Shown piece by piece: positions 1-11,422 of a DNA stretch of 52,936 nt (the stretch's first letter is position 1; each line of letters opens with the position of its first letter). The stretch spans positions 1 through 52,936 of the forward strand of contig DF237547.1 in the NCBI GenBank assembly GCA_000708835.1, read 5' to 3'. A program made the position numbers and the translations under genes. The DNA is from Klebsormidium nitens. Its lineage: Eukaryota; Streptophyta; Klebsormidiophyceae; Klebsormidiales; Klebsormidiaceae. Below the pieces are notes generated by a model. The model had not been told where the DNA came from. It searched no databases and saw only the letters and a program-made list of their open reading frames with translations.

Positions 1-1358
1 CGATCCTATGCAGTATGCTCCTATTAAGTCATTGATCGTATATTGTATACGGTATTCGCATACGATGCTGATACATAAAGCTGGTATTGAGCATGATGCA
101 ATCGAACGGGCATGCATAAGCGGAAGCATTGTATGAATTGTCGATCAAAATTGCGTCAACTGCATAACACATGGCTTTGAGATGACAGTGTCCATTTTCC
201 GGCTCTATAGTCCGGCTCTTTCTCTGGGTACGTTCGATTCAGAAACGAAACCTTTCACAATTTGTAGAGCCGCAAGTAAAGTCGAGAAAAATGGAAATGT
301 CCGTGAACATGCAAGGATTTACCAATATTTGGTTGATGAGCTGACAAACACAAAGGAGCCAAATTAAAGGCTAGGGCCATTTCGAGCACCACTTCGTGTG
401 CTGCTCACCTTCACAGAACTCGAGACTCAAGAATCAGAGTTGGCCATTGATGAGGAGCAAGAGTACTGGAAGAAAGGGCGCTCATGAACGAGGGAAGGTG
501 ATCCTCCATGAAAGAACAGCACACGTTCTCGTGTCTCTCATTCTTCTGAAAGCATTAGCCTCTGTCTTTGCAGCGCTCTGGTTTTCAAGGATCTTGAGGT
601 GGAGACTGTGCTCCAGTTGGCCCCACTTGCAAGCTTCTGAGCCGGCCTGGTTCACTGCGATTCATACAGCATTCTTGCCAGCTGCCCCTTTCTCTACCAG
701 TTTGGCAATTCAAGCTAAACGACCTTGACATGCCTACTTTCTCAGGTAAGCTAAGTCATCTGAGGCGGTGGTTGAGTTTGGTTCCCTCGTATCCTGCTTT
801 CCATCTTCAATTGGATGTTTTCAGCATGGACATTGGCATTGCTATTCAGGTAGAAGTAGATATTTCTGGAGGAACCTGGTCTTGCAACTTCAGAATTTCG
901 GACAGGGCTGCATACAGAGTCAAAGAGAATAGAAGTTACTATGAAATGGGACCTGATTGCTTTTGTTGGGGACAAAATGGCCAGTGGTCTTGTGTCCAAA
1001 TGCATCAAGGAGCAAGGCATGCCGGAGCTAGATTGAGTGAAAGAACTGAAGTAATGCCCCAATTCAGGAGTGTCATGCCACTTGGTGTGTAAAGCCAATC
1101 TTGCACGCATTGCAGGTGAAAAGCTTCAGGTGAAAAGCTTAGGTCATCTAGAACCCTTCAAGCCGGCACCCGGAAGTCTCCCAGAGAATAGCCTTTTACG
1201 TCTCAAACAGCAGAAAGTTCCTTTGTCCATTCGTCCAAGCACCGTTGGAATGTTGCTAAAGCAGGGCCAATGATTTGGACATGACCGTTCTTGATCCAGC
1301 CTGGAGCAAAACCAGTGGCATTCTGACACAGAGCCGCTGTTAGACACTTAGCTTCAGG
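1..1358. other. No gene identified (window start to DGD)
   Basis: I see no recognisable coding exon here. Short open frames exist at 396-728 and 730-1092 on the plus strand, but they have neither the GC-rich composition of the exons downstream nor any family motif. The stretch probably holds the promoter and 5' untranslated region of the DGD gene, and could hold a non-recognised upstream exon. A small direct duplication of the 14-mer CAGGTGAAAAGCTT lies at about 1112-1140. Confidence 0.5.
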
Positions 1359-4300
1359 ATGGCCAATCATGAAATGCAGACAGTCCGTCCCCTAGACGCC
1401 GCAAGCAAGCAGTTTCAAGATATTCTGAGCGGCATTGCAAGCCTCCTCGCTAGTAGCTGGCTAGCAGGCCAGCTGACGAGCGTCTATGGCCAGTCCCTGC
1501 CAGGCCAGAGGGCTTTCAAGCACGGCCGCTGGAAGCGCAGGAAGGACGGCACCCTTGTCTATGTCTGCTTGACAAAGAAGGAGCTGAGCGTATCGACGGT
1601 GGGAGTGCGGGATCAAGAGTGCGGGGACTATGCCCTGTACTTGATGTACAGTCTGACTAGTCTGCACAGCCTGAGAATGGCTAGGAGGTTCTTGCCTCTG
1701 ACGCGCAGGCCTGAGCAGAGGCCGGAGGATGCAGTGCTGCAGAACCTGTACGGGTATCGGCTGCCGTGGCGATCAATGAGGCACGCGAGTAAGGCTCTTA
1801 CAAAAGTAGTCACTTGACAGGCTCGGGGCGACCAGCGTGTTCTTCCTTGTTGAAGCTTCTGAGTAGCAGTGGTCTGTTTGGCCTAGTATGTTGGTGCAGA
1901 TTCAAGGACAGTCCTTCAGGGCCGACTCCATATTTTATCTCTCACTGAACACTTTGGGCTAACGTTGGTAGGTCCCTCTCTTTCTTGGCGGTTCACTTTT
2001 GGTCATCAAAGCGTATCTTACGAACAACGCCTTTGCTGACACGCTTAACATAAAGATCCTTTGTTCTTGGTTTGACAGTTGAGATGCCTCTTTTATCTCG
2101 AAGCTATTCTTTGTTTTCAGAAGGGGTGAAGTATCCATCAGACAATGACTTTTATAGAAACATTTGTGATTGTCATTTTCTTGCAGTCAAACGCTACAAT
2201 GCTCTGTACCTGATCTCCCGCATTCGAGCCACGGAGAAGAGCAAGCGCGACGCGAGGTTGAAGCGGAAGCGCGTCAAAGAGCTCCGGGCAGCAACAAGCG
2301 AGGCTCCTCTCAAGTAAGGCCGAACCTTCTGACCTCTCAATCTTTCCTTGAAATAGTGAAGAGCCCGATCCCTTCTCTCTTCAGTACTTCTTTGATGATC
2401 AGAAATCAACACCTGGCGGCCCTCTTGTAGTCGGGCTTGTCACTCGAAATGACCGTTCATGCATTTGTCCCATGACAGGTTGTTTGCACAGCATGCTTTG
2501 CTGGCGAGAATACCTTATCATACTGCAATTTTTGAAAGAGCGTACTTGCTGGTGATCTGCAAAAGAGGTGACAGTCCCTTAATTCAAGGCACTCCTCTTA
2601 CGCTTCTTGTTTTTGCTGTCGCACTAGCCCCTTCTTAGAATGACCAACCGCGAGAAGTCACATAAGCATCCGTTTTATGATGACAAGGAAGAATCATTGG
2701 CGCCGTCCATTTGTGCAAAAAGCAGTCGCTTATCGGAGTCCATCTTGTTCAGGTCGGGCAAACTTGAGCCCGGTTTGCTCCCTGTCGCCGTCCCCTCTCG
2801 CCCCCTGTGTCCGACTATCCGGCACCGAGTAATTACTGTGGTCACAACGGCGGCCCTGCCCTGGCTGACTGGAACGAGCATCAACCCCCTCCTGAGAGCG
2901 GCGTACCTGGAACGACTGGAACACGTTAAAGTCAATCTCATGGTAAGCCTGCCCTCGCTCGCGCAGCAAGCTCTCGTTGACAATTTCCTGTGATTTGTCC
3001 CGACGATGTCAGGCCGTGCATTTCTTATTTCTCTCTCATGTGCAGGCCATGAATCATCGGACTTGCTAACGCAATGAAGCTTAACACCATTCAGTTGAGT
3101 GAGGCCTTCTCCCTTGAACGAACAGTGTCCTTGGTTGGAGCGCCCAAACCAGGGACTCAACTTTAACTATGAGACACCAGAAGAACCTCCCTTTCAATGC
3201 GACTCGTCCTTTCTTTATGTCGAGGACGGATCCCCTCGCCCGAAGCACCCGACCAGCGAATTTCCCCTCGGATCGTTCGTTTTTGTTTTTGAACACAGAG
3301 TTAACAGGGATTTGCTGGTTCGAGGGCCAACGACCAGCGCATCGTTCAGCTTCTGAACACATTTCAACGTATTTTAAGCAGAAACCTTAACCAAATGGCC
3401 TACTGCTTCTCCTATACAGATTCCCTGGCTCGAGGCTGCCGACCAGCGCATCGTCTACCCTCGGGACCAGGTCTTCGCCACCCCCGCCCTCCAAGAGACC
3501 CACATCCGCGAGTGGCTGCTCAACCGGCTAAATCTCGACGTCCACTTCCGGATTGTCTTCTACCCAGCCCGCTTCGACGCCGAGAAGAACAGCATCTTTC
3601 CTTGCGGGGGGTTCGACCTGACGCCCCTGATACCGGAAGCGGAGGCGGACATTGCGGTGCTGGAAGAGCCGGAGCATCTCTGCTGGTGAGGAGCCGAAGC
3701 TTCTTCTTCTTACCTATACTGTGTCTTGGTTTGTGATGGGGTCAGCAATTGTCGAGCCCTTCATTCGTCAACCTTGTTTGGCGGGGCAACGTTCGAACAG
3801 ACGGTGAGGAGCTCTGGTAATGTGTTGTTCTGGTCAAGCAAATCGTGGCTAGCGGTTGTAGTCATGCTTCGGTCATGCAATACGGAATGGCTCTTATCGA
3901 GCAGAACATGTCGGCGGCCGTGCCGAAAGACAAATTGTTTCCAAGTGGGTCGGCTGAATAGTGTTGTTCCGATCCGGTTCCGGATAGGGTTGTTCCCTTT
4001 CATCGTTCTCGCAAACAGCGTCTTGGATGAGCATCTGACGATTTTCGTTCAGGCCAACTCACTTCAGCACACCTTCCGCACGGCAAGTCTCTCCACCTTC
4101 CTTCGACTATAATTGGCATACTTGGCGCTCCCATTCGAAATTCCAACTCGACAATTGGTCTCTTCAGCCAGCAAAGCACCTCCATCTCAAAGATTGTCAT
4201 CCACGTGCAGAATTCCGTGTTGTTTTCAGGTACCACTTTGGTCCCAAGTGGCGCCAGGTGTTCAGGCTCGTGATCGGGGTTATTCACACCAACTACGTGG

Positions 4301-7300
4301 AGTACGTCCGGCGGCAGCCGGTGGACAAGGGCGGCGGCCCGGTGCTCGCGTTCCTGCTCTGGTTCGTCAACGTGTGGAGGACACGTGCCAACTGCCACGT
4401 GGCCATCCGCCTCTCGGAGGGCGTGCAGGTGAGGAAGGACGCTTTCCGCGGTTGTTTGTTAAGGTCGCATAAACGGGAAGGAGAGGCGGGTTGTGAGACA
4501 TTCCGGGAGTATAAATTGCAGGGCTGCGAACAGGCCGCTCTGGGATTCCGCTCACAGATTCCTTTGCTTGTCTAAAAATAGTATGTAGCAATAGGCTAAT
4601 GATCGCAAGAAGTTTGACTCCGTTTGGGGTTTCTTTCGTTTCCAGCTTGCTGATCCGTGCAAAGTGCGAAGTGCGGATTTCAAAGGGCCGCCACCTAGCT
4701 CGTCCGAGCTTCAAAACTGATTTTTGTAAGGGCACCGTCACACTGCTCGCTCGAGGGTACATGATCCCTGACGCTTCCTTGGAGGAACAGAGCCTTACAA
4801 CCTCTCAAGAGAGAACTCAGTGGAGAACTAAAAACAGTCTTGACCCCCACGTGGCGCAGTTTTACTTCGACGCCGTCGTGTGCAACGTCCACGGCGTTGC
4901 GCCCCAATTTCTGACCGTCCACGAGCACCTGACGGATTCCGGTCGTCCAAAGGTCGGAATTGCGCCGGAATCCGCGGTTGCTGACGGTTCAGAGACTGCG
5001 GGGGAAAGTGTCGTCCTTGCAAACGGAGACGGGCGGACTACGGGAGAAGAGATTGAGGACCGTGGAGCGCCCCTCGTGTTTGACAAGGGGTGCTACTTTA
5101 TTGGAAAGGTAAGAGACCAAACCTGCTTTGGAATCTTTTCTCATTAGAAAGAGGAGTCGAACTCTGTTAAAATGTCTTTGTCTTTGAAGGGCCCCTTTCG
5201 CTGGCTACGCAGGCGCGAGAAAGGTGCTGCTCGTGAGAGCTGACTTTCGGGTTTGAAAAGACCATAAGCCACACGATGTGATGTGCGAAGCCGTTTTCGT
5301 TTAGCGTGGTCTTCAATGTTCCCGGTATTCCGAAGGTGTCAAGATTGGAGGCAGCTCGCGCAATCAGCCTGGTAGCTGGTCCGTGTCACATCGCACGATT
5401 CCATTGCTCGAACTAAATCTGCTGCTTCCAAGAGTTAGAAGGATAGAAACAAGCTTGCAGGTGCTCACTTAGGCGAAACTTCTGAACGCTTAGGAAGTCA
5501 AAGATCCTACCAAACCTGAAGCTCCAAAGCCGCTCCGACACTGCTACTGCGTGTGTTGTGGGATCGTATGAGTTGATTTGTCAAACCGACCCTTCTTCAT
5601 CTGCGTTTCTCAGATGCTTTGGGCGAAAGGATACCAAGAGTTGTGCGACCTGCTCCTTGACTACTGCAAGCGGCAGAGGGGGGAGGAGCCCTCCCCCCTA
5701 GAGGAAAAGAAGCGGCGATTCTTGAGGCTCCCATTCAGGCTACGGCCCGTTGAAACCAAGCGGAGGGGCGGGACAGGCCTGTATGAGAGAGATAGAAAGA
5801 TCGGTCTTGAAGCGGTCCGGATTCCAAGCGGGGCCGGACGGACGGTAGAAATGAACGGTATTCACGCCACGAACGAGGGCGGCCTTTTGGAGACCCCCAA
5901 GGAGGAGAGTGACGTCAGCAGAGGCGGATGGAATGAAGTTAGCGAGACCAGGGCGTTCATCAGCCAGTACCCTAGCGAGACCGACGAACCAGACAGCCCC
6001 CTGAGCCGAGCGTCCATTGACCCCGCCCTCGCGCAGGCCGCCGATCAGGCGTCTCGGGTGTCGCAGGATGACGTCATGCGGGGGCCACGTGGCCAAAACG
6101 GGGCCCGGAGGCACTCGCTCAAGGCGAAGTTTGATAGCGCAACGACGCCGGCCGAGGCGGCCGCCGTCATAAGGGGGCTGGGGAAGCAGGGCCCCCGGAT
6201 ACATTATGCCGAGAGTCTTAGTCCCCCCTCATACAAGTCGGCGGCTGATCATAGCACTGCTTTCAAGGATGCTGACGTCATAGACGACGGCCAAGTGCCA
6301 ACAATTCGGCCGCGCGTTCATACTCTGGAGGACGACGCAAGCGGCCCTGGTGGGAATGCGTCTACACAGGGTGTGAACGCCCCTCATGCGGGAGTGAACA
6401 GGCCCGTCGTGGGTGTGTCCGGGCTTCAACGGCGTGTGAACGGGCTTGAGATCGGTGTGAACGGGCTTGAGGCAAATCTGAACGGACTCGGGAGCGACTC
6501 TCCGATCAAAGTGCGCCTGAGCGTGGAGACTGACGGGGCCACTTTCGGGGAGCAGCACCAGAGTAAGCTGGGTTCGCACGAAGATGGGGGTCGAAAGGTG
6601 GGGCATGTCGCCGGCTCGCGTGCAAACGGCCTGGTAAAGGACGCGGCTATGACGTCAGCGGACGTCAGCGGGCCGCCCAAGGGTGAACGGGCGACGATCC
6701 ACGTGGACTGCTACGGGACTGGTGGCGAGGAGGATGAGATTATTGGCTTCGCAACTGAGTGAGTTCCTTATTTTTGGTCTGCGGCTTCTGCTGGTCGAGA
6801 TATTGGGACTGAGGAACAGAGTAACATCCAACAAACGATTCGATCGTCCTTCCACTCAAGTCGCCGGTCGGCTGGAACATCCTGAGGTTAAGCACCATCA
6901 CGTTGCCTGGAGGATTTTGGATTGAAGGGACCATAGTAAGGAATGCCGCTCTTACTCTGGAAGCTCATTCACCTTGAAATGTATCCGTTTCGACTCAGTC
7001 AGTTTTGAAGCCGCATTCATGCAGGTGCTTAGATCTCTCCCACCAAAGCGCTATTTCAAACATGTTTCCTGGGTGGCGAGAATTGTGCGGATGCTTCTCT
7101 CTGGCTCTGCAACATGTTCGTAGTTCCAGCAGAGCTTTGCTCGTCGTTCAGGTCTGCATATATCTTGGCTCTTGAAGCCTTCTCAGATTCTGCAGGAAGG
7201 CTCTCCAAATCACACTCCACAGGTGGCGCAAAGCACGCGGACGTATCTCTGTGGGTTACAAGGCGTTCATAGAGACTGGATATACCCTAACCTTTTATCG

Positions 7301-9263
7301 TCGCTCGAGTAGAACGGTGATCCAATAGCAGGTTGTCTCTCCTTAATTCTGCAGGAACGCTCTCCTGGTCACATTTCACGCCCGGTGCGACGATGTTTAC
7401 GCGTCCCTCTGGGCTGCAAATATTACTTTTCTTCCAGTGTCCTTGATTGGAGGAAAGCCTTGGAAACCGTCGCGCTAAGTCGCAATCTGGTCGAAATCCA
7501 ATCATGTTCCAAAGTCTGCAGGAACGCTCTCCCGGTCACATTTCACAGACCGCGCGACCACGCAGACGCGTTCCTCTGAGGGAACCAGAATTCGTTGACC
7601 CAAAATGCTGTGTACTGTCACCCGGATCAGAAACAGCCAACCTGAGAGACCGAGTATGGGGTATGGAACGTCAACAACAACCGTATATTATCCATTTTTT
7701 CCGCAGGAATGCTCTTCCGGTAACGTTCCATGGGCGGCGCGACCACGCGCACGCATCCTTCTGGGGCTACAACTTCTGTAGATGCTAATGTTAGCTTTGA
7801 CTGTTGCTCAGGTCCGTCTCAATGCTATATATGAATCAGATTGTCTATCCAAACGTTTGCAGGAACGCTCTCCCGATCACGTTCCACGGGCGGCGCGACC
7901 ATGCGGACGCGTCTCTGTGGGGCTACAAGGTGTTCGTCGACTTCAGATCATGTTGTTTCCCGGCACCCAAACCCAAAACAAAATGTATCGAGGATCAAAC
8001 CTGAGTGCTGAACAGCTACAATATTTCACTCATTCGATTGTCTTCTCAGGAATGCTCTCCCGGTCACGTTCCATGGACGGCGCGACCACGCGCACGCGTC
8101 CCTGTGGGGCTACAAGGTGTTCGTGAACCCCAGCTGCAGCGACGTGCTGTGTACCACCACCGCCGAAGCGTTGGCGATGGGCAAGTTCGTCGTGATCGCC
8201 GACCACCCGTCCAACATCTTCTTCGCGCAATACTTCCCGGAGAACACCATCCTGTACGACCCCGATGTTCCAGGTAAGCTTCTTGTAGAAGCCTCGTTGT
8301 TGAACTACATTGTTGAATTGGTTTCGAACGAAACGCGTCCAGAACTCAAGAAGCGTTGGCATGTAATCGCCGACCACCCGTCCAACATCTGATTCGCTTA
8401 GAACTTCCCGGAGAACACCATCCGCAACGACCCAGATGTTCCAGGTAAGCCAGACGCTAACCCTCTCCTGACCTGGTTGTTGGACTAGACTTCAGTATAA
8501 AGTTTCAAAAAGCCCAGAGGCAATGCTGACCTCCGATACCTGTCCTACAAGCTTTCTTCATTGTCTGAGCTTAACCAAATCAGCTTAATCTGCTTGGGTC
8601 GGAATTATTCTCCGAACGGCGCTGTTAGAATGGTTGAGATATTGCATTAGGCTTTTCAGACATTCGACTCTGGGAAACCGAGACACTTGAAATATCTCGT
8701 CTTTGAATCTGACGGAATGCTCGATGCTAATTCCGCTACGTTTGGTATTTGCAGAGGAGTTTGGCGCGGCGCTTCAGCGAGCGCTTGAGGGCCATCCGGC
8801 GCCGCTTTCACCAGCACAGCGCAGGATGCTGACGTGGGAGGCCGTAAGCACCGCTTCTTCATTTCTCCTCTGTGTACGATGCTTCGTTGAGCTGAACCAC
8901 AATGTAGCCGGTCCTTGGCGCCACAAATTCTGCCGTGATCTTTTAAATTGAACTTTAGTCCAGAGCATTGAACCTGCTTGAGCTTTTCGTCAAGGCGCTT
9001 GTCAGGTTTCTCAACGGGTGCTTCCATGGAGCAGTGTGAACTTTGGTGAACGAACTCCACCTGTTAGCTCGCTGCCTGATTGTACCAACAGTACTAAAAA
9101 TGGTCGACTTTGAAGGGCGTCAATCTAACCGAGGGCTTTCCCACCCGACTGGCGATTGCGAGATCGTTTGGAGACGGCCAGATCCCAGATCGCTGGCACT
9201 AATAAATAACAACCATTTTTGCAGGCGACTGAGCGTTTCATGTCCGTTGCGAAGCTGCTTTGA
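1359..9263 (+). CDS. DGD: Digalactosyldiacylglycerol synthase, 10 exons, with large internal insertion
   Basis: This enzyme moves galactose from UDP-galactose to monogalactosyldiacylglycerol, making the thylakoid lipid DGDG at the plastid envelope. Proposed exons: 1359-1788, 2187-2313, 2753-2942, 3420-3685, 4230-4428, 4860-5108, 5614-6758, 8050-8273, 8755-8843 and 9225-9263. All junctions are GT-AG and phase-consistent, giving 985 residues (808 in Arabidopsis DGD1, 473 in DGD2). Family motifs occur in order: [107 protein letters not shown] and LTWEAATERF. These are family IV GT-B glycosyltransferase signatures. Two insertions are unusual: about 40 residues after VVCNVHGV and about 340 residues after [16 protein letters not shown]. 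Exons 3-10 are secure. Exons 1 and 2 rest on open frame and phase only. An alternative start is the ATG at 2640, which reads straight into exon 3 and gives 837 residues. Confidence 0.93.
5674..6690 (+). other. Low-complexity insertion coded inside DGD exon 7
   Basis: About 340 residues (roughly 510-848 of the 985-residue model) separate two DGD segments that are adjacent in plant enzymes: the helix beginning LWAKGYQEL and the strand [14 protein letters not shown]. The insertion starts very basic, then becomes rich in Gly, Ala, Ser, Pro, Asp and Arg, with no hydrophobic core. Between about 6361 and 6500 it holds a degenerate repeat built on GVN and VNGLE (for example [20 protein letters not shown]). 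The frame is open across the whole exon and no good splice pair removes the insert in frame, so I read it as translated. It probably forms a surface loop that leaves the Rossmann fold intact (inference). Confidence 0.75.
7187..8049 (+). repeat. Five degenerate copies of a 3' splice site plus exon start, in the DGD intron
   Basis: The intron before exon 8050-8273 holds five copies of that exon's 3' splice site and first 60-90 bases. Exon-like starts after the AG are at 7196, 7355, 7522, 7706 and 7863, so spacings, including to the real exon at 8050, are 159, 167, 184, 157 and 187. Each begins GCAGGAA(C/T/G)GCTCT and continues with a version of the sequence coding [20 protein letters not shown]. 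The copies nearest the real exon are best preserved: those at 7706 and 7863 keep GGGCGGCGCGACCA. The sequence between copies is diverged. None includes the second half of the exon or a clear 5' splice site, so they look like dead duplications rather than alternative exons. Confidence 0.9.
7857..7945 (+). pseudogene. Best-preserved partial exon copy (fifth of the DGD array)
   Basis: This copy has a good 3' splice site (TTTGCAG at 7856-7862) and stays open in the exon frame as [20 protein letters not shown], then YKVFVD, before diverging. It keeps the Asp of the family motif GRDHAD, where the intact exon at 8050 has His (DHAHAS). It could serve as an alternative acceptor, but no obvious 5' splice site follows, so splicing to it would read into intron. 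It is most likely a decaying duplicate. Confidence 0.75.
8349..8452 (+). pseudogene. Degenerate copy of the 3' half of the DGD exon 8050-8273
   Basis: This segment repeats the second half of the exon just upstream, about 171 bases later, including its 5' splice site. GAAGCGTTGGC, ATCGCCGACCACCCGTCCAA, CTTCCCGGAGAACACCATCC and GATGTTCCAGGTAAGC all recur. The copy has lost about 14 bases matching GATGGGCAAGTTCG and carries in-frame stops (TGA and TAG), so it cannot code. With the upstream array, the intact exon is flanked by copies of its own 5' half on one side and its 3' half on the other. Confidence 0.9.
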
Positions 9264-11421
9264 GGCGAGGAGCTTATGGTAAAGAGCATGTAAAGGTCAA
9301 GGTTCTACTTCTTTGAGTGTATCTGTGTCTGAGAATGCATAACTAATGGATTCAAAACGTGTTGCCAATATAGTAGATCTGGAAGGTCCTTGACTCGTAA
9401 TACTTGGTAGAGCATCGCAAGCAAGCAGAAACTTGTCTTTTTAAAAGTAAAATTGACCTATCAGTGGTGCTTGAATCAAGTTTCTAATGTTCATTCAATG
9501 ATGAGTTCTTGGCACTACCAATAAGCAAAGCCAGCTGCTCATGCACGAGTGTTACGCTCAGCTCGCCAACCGTGGCTCCATCCCTGCGTCGATCTTGTCC
9601 TCATCAGCCCCACTGATGGGGAGCCGATCATAGTACGAAGCGATAGCCTAGCTTTATTACGGTTGTGCATAAACCCCGTAGTACGTCAGCAATAGTTTCG
9701 GCAAGCACAGCTAGTATACGCTTACTCAGTATATAAGGGCTCGATGCATGCCATCTGATATGGAGGCCTGGCCCGCTAAGCTAGCGCCGCGGCGTGGCAG
9801 ACGCCGGCCGTCCTCCAGGGCCCGGAAGTTCGCGGGCTAGGCGAGCCTAGGGCCGTGCTCCCGAAACCGTGCATGGATTTATATAAGAAACATGGTATAG
9901 TGGAACTCAAGTCTACGTGCGGGTTGGACTGTTCGCGGCAACTCATGACTAGTTGCTGCGGCGGCAGCGCAATCATCATATAGGTATGTACGTGCCAGGT
10001 AGTGGCGACCATGCATGCCGTAAACTAGCTCTGTACGACAATTGCAAGCAGATCATTCTTTCTAGGTCATGCAACCAAAGCTCGAACCCTGTAAGAGTCT
10101 TACATGCTCTGGCCGGTCAGACCTAGGCCCGTACGGCGGCCGCCGCGCATGCCGGGTTACTCATTAACATGGATCTTACCGTCATGCAGCTAGTCCACGT
10201 GACCAATTGCATTCTTGAATGATGACGTCCAATCGCGTTTTTTGGAGAAAGGTGGCAATCCGCAGTCGACTTGCTGGCAAGTTGCGTATACATATATGCG
10301 ATTACCATGCACCGCCACATGGTACGGCACCGAAGAGGATTGTCTCTATCCACCAATATGGCAGTCGGATCAGCTAAGGCGCTCAAAACCTTTTTACCGG
10401 GGTCATACTGTGTTTCCGCATTTCATTGCCTAGACCTGGCAATGAGTAGAGTAAGCAGCGGTGTTTCAAGGATTCAACGACAGTCATCCCACTTTGTTAG
10501 GACTCCCTGAGACTTTATGAGAACACCGTCTCCTATATATATACTCCAATCTGTACAACTGCTTTCAGCGGTCTCAATGCTGATCCGACTCATCTATGTC
10601 TGAATTGTCTGGAGGGGGAGAACACCGGAAACTGCACAAGGTCCACCTGGCAGGTACATTGACCTGTAGCTTAATCTACCAACGCTGGCTCCAACGCCCT
10701 CCCATAGTAAAAGCCGACTGCAAACGAAAGTGGCCAGGGCGTGATCTCCTCCATCAGCTACAATAGGCCCAGATGTGCTCTGCCCATCTGGACGCTTGCA
10801 ATCTACTGTATACGTATAGGGGATCCTTATATTTGGAGGTTTACGTGGCAGCCGCCGGGCAAGCTGCACTTCCCGACCTCGAACTTCCATCCTGGAGGTT
10901 TGCGCATGGGCTACGATGCGAATTTATTCCGTTAGGCCTCCGATCCCACGAGTTCCTGAAATACGAACAACAGAAGGAGTCAAAACATGCCCGGCCAGTA
11001 ATCAGTGATGTAGCATTTCTTGTGCCAAGATTTTGGGTCTCTTGATATCCCAGCTGATTGACGGCAGATGCTTTCTGTGAGCAGATTTGGTCAGAACGCT
11101 TAACGGACTGCTAACACTGGAACGCTGACGGAAACCAGCCATTAAACACGGACTACGCCCCTTTTCCAAGCGTTACTGCGCCAGTCTGTCTGCTACAGAT
11201 AAGCTCTCAACAGAGTCGTTATCGATGAGAAAAGCCGATGGCAGCGTTCCTCTGAATCGGCTTTAGAAAGGTGCTACACGAGCTTGATCGAGCCGGCAGA
11301 ACGAGCTGAAGCAATGATGAATGAGTTGCATCATCCGGAAGTTTCGGCTGAAAGATTTTCTTGCTTAAAGGACCCACAGATTCAAATCAAGCCGTGAATC
11401 AAAGAATCTTGCGAAATCTTG
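9264..11421. other. Intergenic region between DGD and the cupin-like gene
   Basis: No family is recognised in any frame. The start is the DGD 3' untranslated region. From about 9720 to 10180 the sequence becomes rich in short palindromes (GCTAGC, GCCGGC, CATGCATG, GGGCCC) and is GC-rich, with a TATATAAG stretch at about 9731. A candidate last exon of the minus-strand cupin-like gene lies at about 11306-11222: a pyrimidine tract and CAG, then a short open frame of 28 codons ending in TAA. That exon is only a possibility. Confidence 0.4.
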
Positions 11422-11422
11422 T

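Noticed and set aside
7187-7945. Mutually exclusive alternative exons in the DGD intron
   Set aside because: The copies have 3' splice sites but lack the second half of the exon and any matching 5' splice site, and several have lost the frame.
10060-10100. tRNA-like CTCGAACCCTG sequence
   Set aside because: Only a weak B-box match, with no A box at the right distance on either strand.
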